Part shown: positions 8,921 through 18,171 of the stretch, piece by piece
Numbering within the stretch: position 1 is the first letter of the stretch
How the letters are laid out: every line of letters begins with the position of its first letter
Assembly: GCF_029664245.1 (NCBI RefSeq)
Contig: NZ_JANAIE010000002.1
Coordinates: 124,001-188,000, forward strand
Reading direction: 5' to 3'
Source: Profundicola chukchiensis
GTDB lineage: Bacteria; Bacteroidota; Bacteroidia; Flavobacteriales; Weeksellaceae
DNA length: 64,000 bases
Notes under the pieces: generated by a model
Databases searched by the model: none
What the model saw: only the letters and a program-made list of their open reading frames with translations
What the model was told of the DNA's origin: nothing
Program-made: the position numbers and the translations under genes

Positions 8921-9333
8921 ATACATTTAATATAAGGGTATATGGACTTATCATCCACCAAGATGCTTTATTAATACTTAAAGAACCCTACGCAGGAGAA
9001 ATTTTATTTAAATTCCCCGGCGGTGGTTTAGAATTCGGTGAAAGCTTAATCGAAGGTTTAAAGAGAGAATTAAAAGAGGAATTAAACCTTAACCTAACTG
9101 AAGCAAGTCATTTCTACACCCAAGAAGAATTTATGGTTTCTAAATTTAGAGCCAACGAACAATTACTTACCATATATTATAAAGCCAAGGTGGATAATAT
9201 AGAGGATTTAACCAAGTTCGATCAGGCCATTCAAGAATTGATTTGGGTGCCTCTTAAGGAACTTTCCACTAATCATGTTAATCTTCCAATTGATCAAGTC
9301 GTGGTAAAAAAACTAATGTCTCAATTAAAATAA
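8908..9333 (+). CDS. NUDIX hydrolase
   Basis: The 141-residue protein carries the NUDIX box GGLEFGESLIEGLKRELKEE (residues about 32-51), matching GX5EX7REUXEEXGU except that the final glycine is Asn. NUDIX enzymes hydrolyse nucleoside diphosphates linked to other groups; the substrate here cannot be told. It overlaps mnmD by 13 bases, so it is translationally coupled to it. A terminator follows at 9361. Confidence 0.85.
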   Translation: MEKIDTFNIRVYGLIIHQDALLILKEPYAGEILFKFPGGGLEFGESLIEGLKRELKEELNLNLTEASHFYTQEEFMVSKFRANEQLLTIYYKAKVDNIEDLTKFDQAIQELIWVPLKELSTNHVNLPIDQVVVKKLMSQLK

Positions 9334-9360
9334 CTCCTCCTTCAATCTATTAAAAACAAA

Positions 9361-9387
9361 AAAAACCTAAGCCAATGCTTAGGTTTT
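9361..9387. terminator. Intrinsic terminator after the NUDIX gene
   Basis: Stem ACCTAAGC/GCTTAGGT with a CAAT loop is flanked by A- and T-runs. It lies between the convergent NUDIX gene and the small gene ending at 9422 and can serve both. Confidence 0.85.
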
Positions 9388-9421
9388 ACTATTTAATACT
9401 TTTAATATAGTCTATCGCTAT

Positions 9422-9763
9422 TTAAATCAATCCCTGCTCTTCGAAATAAAGAATAATTGCTTTCTTCATTAGCAAAGCTTGTTCGTTAGATTTAAGTTCT
9501 GGTAATTCTGAGATCAACTCAAACTGAGGCCAACCATCTGCATCTTTACCATCAAATCTATAGTAGCCATAAGGCTCGAGAAGACGACAAACGGCGATGT
9601 GCATTAAATTCACCTTTTCGTCTTTCTTAAATTTAGCTTGACCTTTCCCTAGCTCTTGAACACCTATTAAAAACAATATCCCATCTAAATCTATGGTTTC
9701 TCCATCGGTGAAATTCACCTTAAAAAACTCCAAGATTCTATCCCACTTTTCTATTTCTGTCAT
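9422..9763 (-). CDS. Conserved hypothetical protein
   Basis: A 113-residue soluble protein (MTEIEKWDRILEFFKVNFTD...). It has no signal peptide, membrane helix or motif that I recognise. It is rich in Leu and charged residues, with a GYYRFDGKDADGWPQFEL stretch. The steady codon pattern and flanking terminators on both sides suggest a genuine monocistronic gene, probably restricted to Bacteroidota. I do not assign a function. Confidence 0.6.
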   Translation of the reverse strand: MTEIEKWDRILEFFKVNFTDGETIDLDGILFLIGVQELGKGQAKFKKDEKVNLMHIAVCRLLEPYGYYRFDGKDADGWPQFELISELPELKSNEQALLMKKAIILYFEEQGLI

Positions 9764-9787
9764 TTTATTTAAATCTTTATTAAAAAC

Positions 9788-9819
9788 AAAAGGCTTCGGG
9801 TTTTACACCGAAGCCTTTT
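9788..9819. terminator. Intrinsic terminator of the ompA-like gene
   Basis: Stem AAAAGGCTTCGG/CCGAAGCCTTTT with loop GTTTTACA. It lies 20 bases beyond the minus-strand stop at 9839, and its T-run is on the minus strand. Confidence 0.9.
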
Positions 9820-9838
9820 ACAAATATAATTATAAATT

Positions 9839-11137
9839 CTAATTCTTACGTAGAATTTCTACTCGTCTGTTGATCTCGTGACACTCTTCTGTATCTTCAT
9901 TACAGATTGGGAATCTCTCACCCATTCCGCGTACTTGAAGTTTGCTAGCATCAACACCTTCTTTAATTAAGGCATCAGCTACAGCTTGTGCACGTCTCTG
10001 AGATAACTTGTCGTTATAAGCATCAGCACCTCTAACGTCTGTATGACCATCTACATAGTAGAATCCATCAGTAGCTTTAATCTCAGCAGCTGCTTCTTCA
10101 ATAGAACCATACTCACTCATCTTAATCGTGAAGCTATCAAACTCGAACAATACATCTTCGAATACAATTTGCTTAGGAGCTTCTGGTTCTGGCTCTTCGA
10201 TTACTCTAATCGGAGGAGGACAACCGTCGTACTCAATTAAACCTGGAGTATCTGGACACTCATCTACATCGTCAAGGATACCATCACCATCTCTATCTTG
10301 GTAAGGACAACCATTGTTCTCGATTGGACCTGGCTCTAATGGACATTCATCTTCGTGATCTGGTAAACCATCACCATCTGTATCAGGACAACCATTAAAT
10401 TTAGCTAAACCTGGCGTATCTGGACATTCATCCTCTCTATCAGGAATACCGTCACCATCGCGGTCTAATTTTCCAAATCTAAATACTAAACCTGCTGAAT
10501 GTTGGAAAAAGTCGATATTATCTCCTTCCATACCTCTCATGTGGTAGTATTCACTCATAATATTAGCACCAAACTTTTCAGCGAACCAAAAGTTGATACC
10601 TAATCCCCCTGTCATTGCAAAGTGATCGCTTGCAGCAACCGCTCCGTTACTGATGGGATGACCTTGTTCATCTACAACATTTGTAAACTCCATGTCTTGG
10701 TAATCTAAGTGATGAATACCAGCACCAACACGTAAATATGGATCAAACCATGAAGTTGGGTTTAAAATGTATCCATTCGCTAAACGGTAACGTAAACCTA
10801 AAGTTCCGTTTACCATAAACTCATTTTCTACATTTAAACGCTTATTATCAATTTGACCTAAATTGGCCGATACATCCATATCAAAGGATCTGTTCAAACC
10901 TTTAACAATTGTAAGTTTCGCTGGGAATGGAACAACACTATAGTCATCGAAATCAAAAAAACCATCACCGAAGCCTCTTACAGAGGTATGATCGGTTGCA
11001 AACATACTAATGCCTATTTGCCAATCATAGTGGTTACTAATGGGCTGAACTTGAATCTCGTCTTCGTTAACCTCTTGTGCATGTACTCCAGCGCTTATCA
11101 AAAGAAATAAAAGTAATAGCTGGTTGAATTTTTTCAT
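9839..11137 (-). CDS. OmpA family outer-membrane protein with thrombospondin type 3 repeats
   Basis: The 432-residue protein has a signal peptide (residues 1-20, ending GVHAQ) and an N-terminal beta-barrel region to about 220. Next come calcium-binding TSP3 repeats at about 225-305 (DRDGDGIPDREDECPDTPG, DTDGDGLPDHEDECPLEPG, DRDGDGILDDVDECPDTPG). The C-terminal OmpA domain (YYVDGHTDVRGADAYNDKLS, then QRRAQAVADALI) binds peptidoglycan. This barrel-TSP3-OmpA order is typical of flavobacterial major outer-membrane proteins, which link outer membrane and cell wall. It is monocistronic, with a strong terminator at 9788-9819. Confidence 0.93.
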   Translation of the reverse strand: MKKFNQLLLLFLLISAGVHAQEVNEDEIQVQPISNHYDWQIGISMFATDHTSVRGFGDGFFDFDDYSVVPFPAKLTIVKGLNRSFDMDVSANLGQIDNKRLNVENEFMVNGTLGLRYRLANGYILNPTSWFDPYLRVGAGIHHLDYQDMEFTNVVDEQGHPISNGAVAASDHFAMTGGLGINFWFAEKFGANIMSEYYHMRGMEGDNIDFFQHSAGLVFRFGKLDRDGDGIPDREDECPDTPGLAKFNGCPDTDGDGLPDHEDECPLEPGPIENNGCPYQDRDGDGILDDVDECPDTPGLIEYDGCPPPIRVIEEPEPEAPKQIVFEDVLFEFDSFTIKMSEYGSIEEAAAEIKATDGFYYVDGHTDVRGADAYNDKLSQRRAQAVADALIKEGVDASKLQVRGMGERFPICNEDTEECHEINRRVEILRKN

Positions 11138-11191
11138 AAAATCAATTTATTAAAGAAATAAAGATATAATATTTTTTATAATTGGAGTGAA

Positions 11192-11842
11192 TTAATGTGC
11201 ATTTTTTAAATCTGAAATCACCTGCGTAGGATTTTCATTAGCAAAAACAGCGCTACCTGCCACCAATGCATCTGCTCCACAAGCGATTAATTTACTTGCA
11301 TTTTCCACATTAACACCACCATCAATTTCAATTAAAGTTGAAGCATTTTTTTGAATAATTAAATCCTTCGCTTTTTCAATTTTAGAATAAGTGTTTTCAA
11401 TAAATTTTTGTCCGCCAAACCCAGGATTAACCGACATGATCAATAATAAATCAATATCCTGAATCACCTCTTCTACCGCAGAAATTGGTGTATGAGGATT
11501 TAATGCCACTCCTGCTTTCATTCCAAGGCTTTTAATCACTTGAATTGAACGATGCAAGTGTGTGCTCGCCTCTGCATGAATCGTTAAATATTCAGCGCCT
11601 AGCTTTTGAAACTCCTCAAAGTATCTTTCTGGCTCGATAATCATTAAATGTACATCTAATGGTTTTTGAGCTAAAGACTGAATCGATTTCATGACTGGCA
11701 TACCATAAGATATATTGGGAACGAAAACACCGTCCATGATATCCAAGTGAAACCAATCTGCCTGACTTTGGTTAACTAATTCTATATCTTTTGCCAAATG
11801 CAAAAAATCAGCTGCTAATACCGAGGGTGAAATCAATGCCAT
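11192..11842 (-). CDS. rpe: Ribulose-phosphate 3-epimerase
   Basis: This 216-residue TIM-barrel enzyme interconverts ribulose-5-P and xylulose-5-P. It shows ISPSVLAADFLHL at the start, DWFHLDIMDGVFVPNISYG (metal-binding His/Asp), LDVHLMIIEPERY, MSVNPGFGGQKFI and EIDGGVNVENASKLIACGAD. Length is standard. It is divergent from prs, which makes PRPP, so the two neighbours both serve pentose phosphate metabolism. Confidence 0.96.
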   Translation of the reverse strand: MALISPSVLAADFLHLAKDIELVNQSQADWFHLDIMDGVFVPNISYGMPVMKSIQSLAQKPLDVHLMIIEPERYFEEFQKLGAEYLTIHAEASTHLHRSIQVIKSLGMKAGVALNPHTPISAVEEVIQDIDLLLIMSVNPGFGGQKFIENTYSKIEKAKDLIIQKNASTLIEIDGGVNVENASKLIACGADALVAGSAVFANENPTQVISDLKNAH

Positions 11843-12025
11843 ACCAAAAATTTGGTCGCTAAAATACTATTAATTGTGCAATTAATCAGAATTAATCCTA
11901 AAATTTAGCATTCTTTCGAAAGCATATATTAAGGTATATCAATTTTAAGCTTAGTGCTTAATTTGAGTTAAAAATAATTCTCAAAATTAAGTGGGTTAAA
12001 AATTTATGTTTTATAAATATTGCTT

Positions 12026-12033
12026 TACTTTTG
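12026..12033 (+). promoter_or_regulatory. -7 promoter element for prs
   Basis: TACTTTTG matches TAnnTTTG and ends 14 bases before the ATG at 12048. It places the earlier in-frame ATG at 12006 upstream of the likely transcript start. Confidence 0.6.
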
Positions 12034-12047
12034 CACAAACCAAAAAA

Positions 12048-12983
12048 ATGGAACAAACAGCATTATTATTTTCTACACGCCAAAGTAAAGTTTTAGCAGA
12101 GAATATTGCTTCCCATTACGGACAGCGTTTGGGAAAAATCGAGTTTCAAGAGTTCAGCGATGGTGAATACCAACCTTCTTTTGAACAATCTGTGCGAGGT
12201 GCGCGTGTATTCTTAATCGGATCTACCTTCACGCCAGATATCAATCTAATGGAAATGTTATTAATGTGTGATGCAGCTAAAAGAGCATCAGCTAAAAACA
12301 TTACCGCTGTTATACCATATTATGGTTATGCAAGACAAGACCGTAAAGATAATCCTAGAGTTCCTATTGGAGCAAAGTTAGTTGCTAACTTATTAACGGC
12401 TGCTGGAGCAACAAGAATCATGACGATGGATTTGCACGCAGACCAAATCCAAGGATTCTTTGAAATTCCTGTTGATCACTTATTTGCTTCTACTATTTTT
12501 GTAGATTACTTAAATGGTTTAAGCTTAGATAATATTACCATGGCTTCCCCAGATATGGGTGGTGCAAAACGTGCAAATGCTTATGCTAAACATTTCAATA
12601 CAGACATTGTAATCTGTTATAAAGAAAGAAAAGAAGCAAACAAAGTTGCTCGCATGATGCTTATCGGTGACGTTAAAGACAGAAATGTTATTTTGGTAGA
12701 TGATATGGTAGATACTGCTGGAACCATTACCCAAGCTGCGGACTTGATGATGGAAAAGGGAGCTAAGAGCGTAAGAGCTATGGCAACCCATGCGGTATTA
12801 TCAGGAAATGCTTACGAGAGAATTGAGAATTCTGCCTTAGAAGAATTAATCATAACAGATTCAATTCCACTTAAAAGAAATGATATTTCTAAAATAAAAG
12901 TTGTATCTTGCGCCCCACTTTTCGCTGAAGTAATGCACTTGGTACATAGCAAAGAATCTATCAGTAACAAGTTTGTAATCTAA
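12048..12983 (+). CDS. prs: Ribose-phosphate pyrophosphokinase
   Basis: The 311-residue enzyme makes PRPP from ribose-5-P and ATP for nucleotide, His and Trp synthesis. FSDGEYQPSFEQSVRG near residue 38 is the N-terminal substrate region. YYGYARQDRK is the flexible ATP loop, MDLHADQIQGFF is the metal/ATP signature, and VILVDDMVDTAGTI is the PRPP-binding loop. I start at 12048 (MEQTALLFSTRQ), which matches the family start; a longer reading from 12006 includes the promoter. The rplY gene follows after 65 bases, a common Bacteroidota pairing. Confidence 0.95.
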   Translation: MEQTALLFSTRQSKVLAENIASHYGQRLGKIEFQEFSDGEYQPSFEQSVRGARVFLIGSTFTPDINLMEMLLMCDAAKRASAKNITAVIPYYGYARQDRKDNPRVPIGAKLVANLLTAAGATRIMTMDLHADQIQGFFEIPVDHLFASTIFVDYLNGLSLDNITMASPDMGGAKRANAYAKHFNTDIVICYKERKEANKVARMMLIGDVKDRNVILVDDMVDTAGTITQAADLMMEKGAKSVRAMATHAVLSGNAYERIENSALEELIITDSIPLKRNDISKIKVVSCAPLFAEVMHLVHSKESISNKFVI

Positions 12984-13048
12984 GCAGAAAACGTGTGAGA
13001 TTGAATTTCAATCTTAATTTAAATTAAACATTATTAAATATTATATAA

Positions 13049-13699
13049 ATGAAATCATTAACGATTCAAGGACAAAAAAGAGAAAGCGTGGGCAAGAAAA
13101 ATACCAAGGCTTTACGTAATGCTGATCAAGTTCCTTGTGTTGTTTACGGTGGCGCTGAACCAATTCATTTTTCTACGGACGAACGTTCGTTCAAAGATTT
13201 GGTTTACACCTCGGAAGCACACACGGTAGTATTGGAGCTAGACGGAGGCGACGCCATCTCATGTATTTTAAAAGACATTCAGTTTCACCCAGTAACTGAC
13301 AAAATCTTACACGCAGACTTCTACAGATACACAGAAGATGTTAAGATTACTATGAACATTCCAGTTAACTTAGTTGGACGTGCTCGTGGTGTTGTTGCCG
13401 GTGGTGTTTTACGTCAGAATGTTAGAAAATTAAGAGTAAGAGCTTTACCAGCTAACTTACCAGACGAAATCGTAATCGACATTACTCCAATGCGTATTGG
13501 TCACAAGAAATATATCAAGGATCTAAGAACTGACGAATATGATTTAATCCACCCAGACAACCAAGTTGTTTGTATGATTAAAACTGCTCGTACGGCTATC
13601 GTTGATATTGACGACGAAGATGAAGACGAAGAAGTTGAAGGAGAAGAAGGAGCAGCTGAAGGTGCAGAAAATGCAGCTGAAGAAAATGCAGAAGATTAA
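13049..13699 (+). CDS. rplY: 50S ribosomal protein L25/general stress protein Ctc
   Basis: The 216-residue protein is the long CTC form of L25, which binds 5S rRNA. The N-terminal L25 domain spans about 1-90 (SVGKKNTKALRNADQVPCVV) and the C-terminal TL5/CTC domain about 95-180 (MNIPVNLVGRARGVVAGGVL). A strongly acidic tail from about 188 consists mostly of Glu, Asp and Ala, as is common in Bacteroidota. It follows prs and ends at a strong terminator, which closes the housekeeping part of the window. Confidence 0.94.
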   Translation: MKSLTIQGQKRESVGKKNTKALRNADQVPCVVYGGAEPIHFSTDERSFKDLVYTSEAHTVVLELDGGDAISCILKDIQFHPVTDKILHADFYRYTEDVKITMNIPVNLVGRARGVVAGGVLRQNVRKLRVRALPANLPDEIVIDITPMRIGHKKYIKDLRTDEYDLIHPDNQVVCMIKTARTAIVDIDDEDEDEEVEGEEGAAEGAENAAEENAED

Positions 13700-13724
13700 T
13701 TCTTTCTTCCTTAGAAATAAAAAG

Positions 13725-13750
13725 AAGCTATCTGAAAAGATAGCTTTTTT
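13725..13750 (+). terminator. Intrinsic terminator after rplY
   Basis: Stem AGCTATCT/AGATAGCT with a GAAA loop and a T-run. It separates the prs-rplY unit from the polysaccharide locus. Confidence 0.9.
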
Positions 13751-13754
13751 TATG

Positions 13755-13762
13755 TAAATTTG
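13755..13762 (+). promoter_or_regulatory. Candidate -7 element of the polysaccharide operon
   Basis: TAAATTTG matches TAnnTTTG. It lies directly after the rplY terminator and 77 bases upstream of the pglC-like TTG start. The rather long leader could hold control signals, but I see no clear hairpin in it. Confidence 0.45.
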
Positions 13763-13839
13763 TAACCTAACTAACTTGCTGTTTAAGTAGAAACTTTTTT
13801 CTCACTTTTATAGCCACAACCCTACTAAAAACCTGAGCA

Positions 13840-14451
13840 TTGAAATTATATCAATCCTTTTTTAAGAGATTATTAGATTTTTGTGCAGCCTTGTTGGGCT
13901 TCATTGTCTTATCTCCTATTTTTATTTTAATCACCCTATTCCTTAGTATTGCTAATCAAGGCAAACCATTTTTCTTTCAAACTCGCCCTGGAAAAGACGA
14001 GAAACTCTTTAATATCATCAAGTTCAAAACCATGAATGATAAAAAGGATGCAGAAGGAAACTTATTATCGGATGCAGAGCGATTAACCAAGGTAGGTCAA
14101 TTTGTTAGAAAAACATCTTTAGACGAAATTCCTCAATTGCTTAATGTAATCAAAGGCGATATGAGTTTAATAGGACCTCGTCCTCTCCTACCCGAATACT
14201 TAGAACTGTATAATGCTACGCAGAAACGTCGTCATGAAGTTAGACCAGGCATTACAGGTTGGGCACAAGTTAATGGACGTAATGCAATCTCTTGGGAGCA
14301 AAAATTTGAATATGATGTGTGGTATGTAGACAATATTACTTTTTTATTAGACATTAAAATATTATTTTTAACAATTAAAAAGGTTTTTGTGTCCGAGGGA
14401 ATTAGCTCAGATACATCTGTAACCATGGATAAATTTAGAGGTTCATCATGA
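13840..14451 (+). CDS. pglC: PglC-like undecaprenyl-phosphate phosphoglycosyltransferase
   Basis: This 203-residue monotopic transferase moves a sugar-1-phosphate, probably diacetylbacillosamine phosphate, onto undecaprenyl phosphate to start repeat-unit assembly at the inner membrane. It has one N-terminal hydrophobic helix (about 11-33), then RPGKDEKLFNIIKFKTM, TSLDEIPQLLNVIKGDMSLI, GPRPLLPEYLELYNA and RPGITGWAQVNGRNAISWEQ. The motif order closely follows Campylobacter PglC. The start is TTG: an in-frame TGA lies two codons upstream and no ATG occurs before the conserved region. The stop overlaps the pglD-like start by four bases. Confidence 0.92.
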   Translation: MKLYQSFFKRLLDFCAALLGFIVLSPIFILITLFLSIANQGKPFFFQTRPGKDEKLFNIIKFKTMNDKKDAEGNLLSDAERLTKVGQFVRKTSLDEIPQLLNVIKGDMSLIGPRPLLPEYLELYNATQKRRHEVRPGITGWAQVNGRNAISWEQKFEYDVWYVDNITFLLDIKILFLTIKKVFVSEGISSDTSVTMDKFRGSS

Positions 14452-15038
14452 TTATTTACGGAGCGAGCGGACATGGCAAGGTCATTCATGACATTCTGAA
14501 GTCACAAAGGATTTCAGAAGATATCCTATTTGTAGATGATGCTGATAAAGGTGATCTTTTTTATGGATGTAAGCTTCTTAAACCGCAGCAAGTAAATCTC
14601 AGTGAGCATAAGATAATCATTGGGATTGGCAATAATCTGATTAGAAAAAAAATCTCATATAAGTATCCACAATATGCACTTGCGATTCATGCTAGTAGTG
14701 TTATTTCTCCTAGCGTAGAGATAAATGAAGGCAGCGTCGTGATGTCTAACGTCAGCATTAATGCAGATACTAAAATTGGAAAACATTGTATATTAAATAC
14801 CGCATGTAGCATAGATCACGATTGTGTTTTAGACGACTTTGTACACATTTCTCCTAACGCCTCATTGGCTGGAAATGTTAAAGTTGGAGAAGCAACACAT
14901 ATAGGAATTGGTGCATGTGTAATTCAAGGCATAAAAATTGGTAAATTTGCCACCGTCGGAGCGGGCAGTGTTGTTATAAAAGATGTGCCCGACGGCGCTA
15001 CCGTAGTTGGTTCACCAGCTAAAATAATTAAAACCTAA
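14448..15038 (+). CDS. pglD: PglD-like UDP-4-amino-sugar N-acetyltransferase
   Basis: The 196-residue protein has an N-terminal Rossmann-like half (MIIYGASGHGKVIHDILK) and a C-terminal left-handed beta-helix of hexapeptide repeats, ending VVGSPAKIIK. CSIDHDCVLDDFVHISPNA holds the His expected to be catalytic in PglD. PglD acetylates the C4 amine to complete UDP-diacetylbacillosamine. Coupling to the PglC-like gene (ATGA overlap) and the PglE/PglF homologues downstream support this substrate over other NeuD-type roles. Confidence 0.9.
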   Translation: MIIYGASGHGKVIHDILKSQRISEDILFVDDADKGDLFYGCKLLKPQQVNLSEHKIIIGIGNNLIRKKISYKYPQYALAIHASSVISPSVEINEGSVVMSNVSINADTKIGKHCILNTACSIDHDCVLDDFVHISPNASLAGNVKVGEATHIGIGACVIQGIKIGKFATVGAGSVVIKDVPDGATVVGSPAKIIKT

Positions 15039-15043
15039 ACTCT

Positions 15044-16177
15044 ATGAATTCAAAAATATGGCTTTCATCGCCACATATGGGCGGAACTGAACAAAAGTAT
15101 GTTCAAAATGCATTTGATGAAAATTGGATTGCTCCTTTAGGACCGAATGTAACTTTATTCGAAGAAAAGATCCAGTCTTTCTTAGACCAAGATATTCAAG
15201 TTGCGGCTCTAAGTTCAGGGACAGCAGCATTACATTTAGCTTTAATTTTATTAGGCGTTGATAGAGATGATGAAGTAATTTGTCAAAGTATGACTTTTAG
15301 TGCTTCTGCTAACCCTATTAAATACTTAGGTGCTACACCCGTATTCGTGGACAGCGAAGAGACTACTTGGAATATGGATCCTAACGCCCTAGAAGAAGCC
15401 ATTAAGGATAGAATTCAAAAAGGTAAAAAACCAAAAGCAATTGTTGCCGTACATTTATATGGAATGCCTTATCAGCATGATGCTTTAAGAAGTATTGCTG
15501 ATAAATATGAAATTCCAATTGTGGAGGATAGTGCCGAAGCTTTAGGTAGTACATTTAAAGGACAGGAATGTGGAACTTTAGGTGATATTTCTATTTTAAG
15601 CTTTAATGGAAATAAAATCATTACGACTTCAGGTGGAGGTGCTTTAGTTACCAAGACCAAACAATTAAAAGACAAAGCTGTCTTTTTAGCAACTCAGGCA
15701 AGGGATAATGCTCCCCACTACCAACATAGTCATGTGGGATATAATTATAGATTGAGTAATGTTTCTGCAGGTATCGGTTGTGGACAAATGGAAGTTTTAT
15801 CCGATCGAGTTAATCAGAGAAGAAAGAATCAGGAGTTTTATACCGATCTTTTTCAAGACCATGCAGAAATTAAAGTTATGCAAGAACCAACTAAGGATTA
15901 TTATTCAAACTTTTGGTTGAGCGCATTAACTTTTGAAGGAAATAAGGCCTACGAAAAAAGAGAAACTTTAAGAATCTCTTTAAACGACAAATATAATATA
16001 GAAACACGTCCGTTGTGGAAACCTATGCATCTACAGCCTATTTTTGCTGATGCACCTTATTATGGAGCTAATGTTTCTGAGGAATTGTTTAATAAAGGTT
16101 TATGTTTACCTTCTGGGTCTAACTTAACGGAAGAAGAATTAAGCAGAATAAAACAAGCCTTTCAAGAATTGGTATAG
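15044..16177 (+). CDS. pglE: PglE-like UDP-4-keto-sugar aminotransferase
   Basis: The 377-residue DegT/DnrJ-family PLP enzyme transfers an amino group to the 4-keto sugar made by PglF. The PLP lysine lies in SFNGNKIITTSGGGALV, with EDSAEALGSTFKG before it. IWLSSPHMGGTEQKYVQ, YNYRLSNVSAGIGCGQMEVL and ETRPLWKPMHLQPIF closely resemble Campylobacter PglE along the whole length. It starts five bases after pglD and abuts pglF (stop TAG then ATG). Confidence 0.93.
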   Translation: MNSKIWLSSPHMGGTEQKYVQNAFDENWIAPLGPNVTLFEEKIQSFLDQDIQVAALSSGTAALHLALILLGVDRDDEVICQSMTFSASANPIKYLGATPVFVDSEETTWNMDPNALEEAIKDRIQKGKKPKAIVAVHLYGMPYQHDALRSIADKYEIPIVEDSAEALGSTFKGQECGTLGDISILSFNGNKIITTSGGGALVTKTKQLKDKAVFLATQARDNAPHYQHSHVGYNYRLSNVSAGIGCGQMEVLSDRVNQRRKNQEFYTDLFQDHAEIKVMQEPTKDYYSNFWLSALTFEGNKAYEKRETLRISLNDKYNIETRPLWKPMHLQPIFADAPYYGANVSEELFNKGLCLPSGSNLTEEELSRIKQAFQELV

Positions 16178-18145
16178 ATGATGAATTTTAAAGTCAAAGA
16201 TTCTGGACTATTAGCCAAACTAGCTGAGAAGCTACACGCTATCAATCACCTACCAAGATGGGCTATCTTGTCTATTGATATAGGTACGGTCATCTTTTCC
16301 TTATTAATCACTTATTTCTTAATGAATATTTGGGGAATAAAGGAGTTTGGATCTTTTAATACCTATCTCACTTTCAGCTTTCTAGTGGGGATTGTTGTGT
16401 TCTATCTTTATGTATTTAAGGTTTCTTCTGGTATTGTTCGACATTCGAGCATTCGAGATATCATTAAAATATCGCTTGCGACCTTTAGTGCTTTAATTAC
16501 AATTTTAGTACTTAACTATGGCTATTACTTCTTTAAAGGTCAGTATTTGAATCCTGAAAAGAAATTGGTCTTTGACCCACCTCTCTTCTTTTTCATCCTT
16601 TTAGCCTTTTTAATGTTATCCTTATTTAGGTTTTATGTAAAATTAGCCTTCTTAATGTTCTTAAAATTTAAGGATGATAAAGTAGTAAAAGAAGTGATGG
16701 TTTATGGTACGGATGATAGCGCGGTTGCTATAGGCAATGTGTTGAATGAAACCATAAGCAATGGATTTAATGTGATTGGATTTATTTCAAGCCAAAAACA
16801 TCCAAGCAATAGTCGAATTTTAGGTAAGAAGATTTTTTCTATTGATAAGATTATTCAAAGTGATTTTATGAATAAAAGAATCGATGGAATTGTTTTCCCA
16901 GATAAAGACATGCGCGCTGATGAAAACCAAGATTTAATCAATCAACTTATTCAGAAGAAGATTAAATTATACCATATTCCTTTTCAATCCTTTGATGAAA
17001 CTAATGGAATCGAAAGAAAGAATATTCATTCTTTAGAGATTGAAGACTTATTGTACCGAGAGCAAATTACTATTGAGAATGATGCTATTAGCCAAAGACA
17101 TTTGGGGAAAAATGTGTTAGTGACGGGAGGAGCAGGTTCTATCGGAAGTGAAATCGTAAGAAAAGTAGCTCAATTTAAGCCCGCTTTAGTGGTAGTAGTT
17201 GATCAGGCTGAAACACCACTAAACGACATTAAGCTAGAAATGGAGAAAAAACATCCAGAGATTAAATTCGTTTTCCATTTAGCCAATGTGAGTAATAAGT
17301 ATAGAATTGAACCTTTATTTAAGAAGTACAACTTTTCTATGGTGTATCATGCAGCTGCCTATAAGCATGTACCGATTGTAGAAGAAAACCCACATGAGGC
17401 TATCTACGTCAACATTATGGGGACTAGAATTCTAGCAGATCTATCCAATGAATATAAGATCAATCGTTTCGTGATGATTTCTACGGATAAGGCTGTTAAC
17501 CCTACCAATGTTATGGGAGCTTCTAAACGTGTTGCAGAATTATATGTACAATCCCTTCAAGAAAAAGAGAATAATACCACCAAATTTATTACTACCAGGT
17601 TTGGTAATGTATTAGGATCGAATGGTTCCGTGATACCTCTATTTAGAAAACAAATTGAAGCGGGTGGTCCATTAACCTTAACTCACCCGGAAATTACTCG
17701 TTATTTTATGACCATTCCCGAAGCCTGCGAATTGGTATTACAAGCAGGAACCATGGGACAAGGGGGTGAGATTTTTGTCTTTGATATGGGAGAACCCGTT
17801 AAGATTCTTGATTTAGCTAAAAAGATGATTAAACTGAGCGGACTTGAGCCTGATGTAGATATTGAAATTAAAATCACTGGCTTACGACCAGGAGAAAAGC
17901 TTTACGAGGAATTACTGAGTGATCAATCGAAGACTTTAGCCACACATCACGAAAAGATTATGCGTGCCAAAGATATCACCATGCCTTATAGCATAATGGA
18001 AGAGAAAACCAAAGAGATTGCACGCGCCACGGTGAAGAAAACTAAAAATGAATTAGTACAAATGATAAAAGATTTAGTTCCTGAATATAAAAGTCAGAAT
18101 TCTGAATTTGAATGCCTTGATGCTAATCCTGAAAATATTACTTAA
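16178..18145 (+). CDS. pglF: PglF/FlaA1-like membrane UDP-GlcNAc 4,6-dehydratase
   Basis: This 655-residue protein has four hydrophobic helices in about residues 30-160, a CoA-binding-like domain to about 300, and a C-terminal SDR domain. The NAD loop GGAGSIGSE is at 317-325 and STDKAVNPTNVMGASK spans 435-450. Met446 replaces the usual SDR Tyr and pairs with Lys450, as known for PglF/WbpM dehydratases. It makes the 4-keto-6-deoxy intermediate for bacillosamine. A second ATG one codon on is equally possible. A promoter for the next gene overlaps its stop. Confidence 0.92.
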   Translation: MMNFKVKDSGLLAKLAEKLHAINHLPRWAILSIDIGTVIFSLLITYFLMNIWGIKEFGSFNTYLTFSFLVGIVVFYLYVFKVSSGIVRHSSIRDIIKISLATFSALITILVLNYGYYFFKGQYLNPEKKLVFDPPLFFFILLAFLMLSLFRFYVKLAFLMFLKFKDDKVVKEVMVYGTDDSAVAIGNVLNETISNGFNVIGFISSQKHPSNSRILGKKIFSIDKIIQSDFMNKRIDGIVFPDKDMRADENQDLINQLIQKKIKLYHIPFQSFDETNGIERKNIHSLEIEDLLYREQITIENDAISQRHLGKNVLVTGGAGSIGSEIVRKVAQFKPALVVVVDQAETPLNDIKLEMEKKHPEIKFVFHLANVSNKYRIEPLFKKYNFSMVYHAAAYKHVPIVEENPHEAIYVNIMGTRILADLSNEYKINRFVMISTDKAVNPTNVMGASKRVAELYVQSLQEKENNTTKFITTRFGNVLGSNGSVIPLFRKQIEAGGPLTLTHPEITRYFMTIPEACELVLQAGTMGQGGEIFVFDMGEPVKILDLAKKMIKLSGLEPDVDIEIKITGLRPGEKLYEELLSDQSKTLATHHEKIMRAKDITMPYSIMEEKTKEIARATVKKTKNELVQMIKDLVPEYKSQNSEFECLDANPENIT

Positions 18146-18150
18146 TTTTG
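18143..18150 (+). promoter_or_regulatory. -7 promoter element for the export genes
   Basis: TAATTTTG matches TAnnTTTG. Its first three bases are the pglF stop codon. It ends 21 bases before the lipoprotein ATG at 18172 and covers a possible TTG start at 18148. Confidence 0.5.
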
Positions 18151-18171
18151 CACTTACCTATCACACAACTT

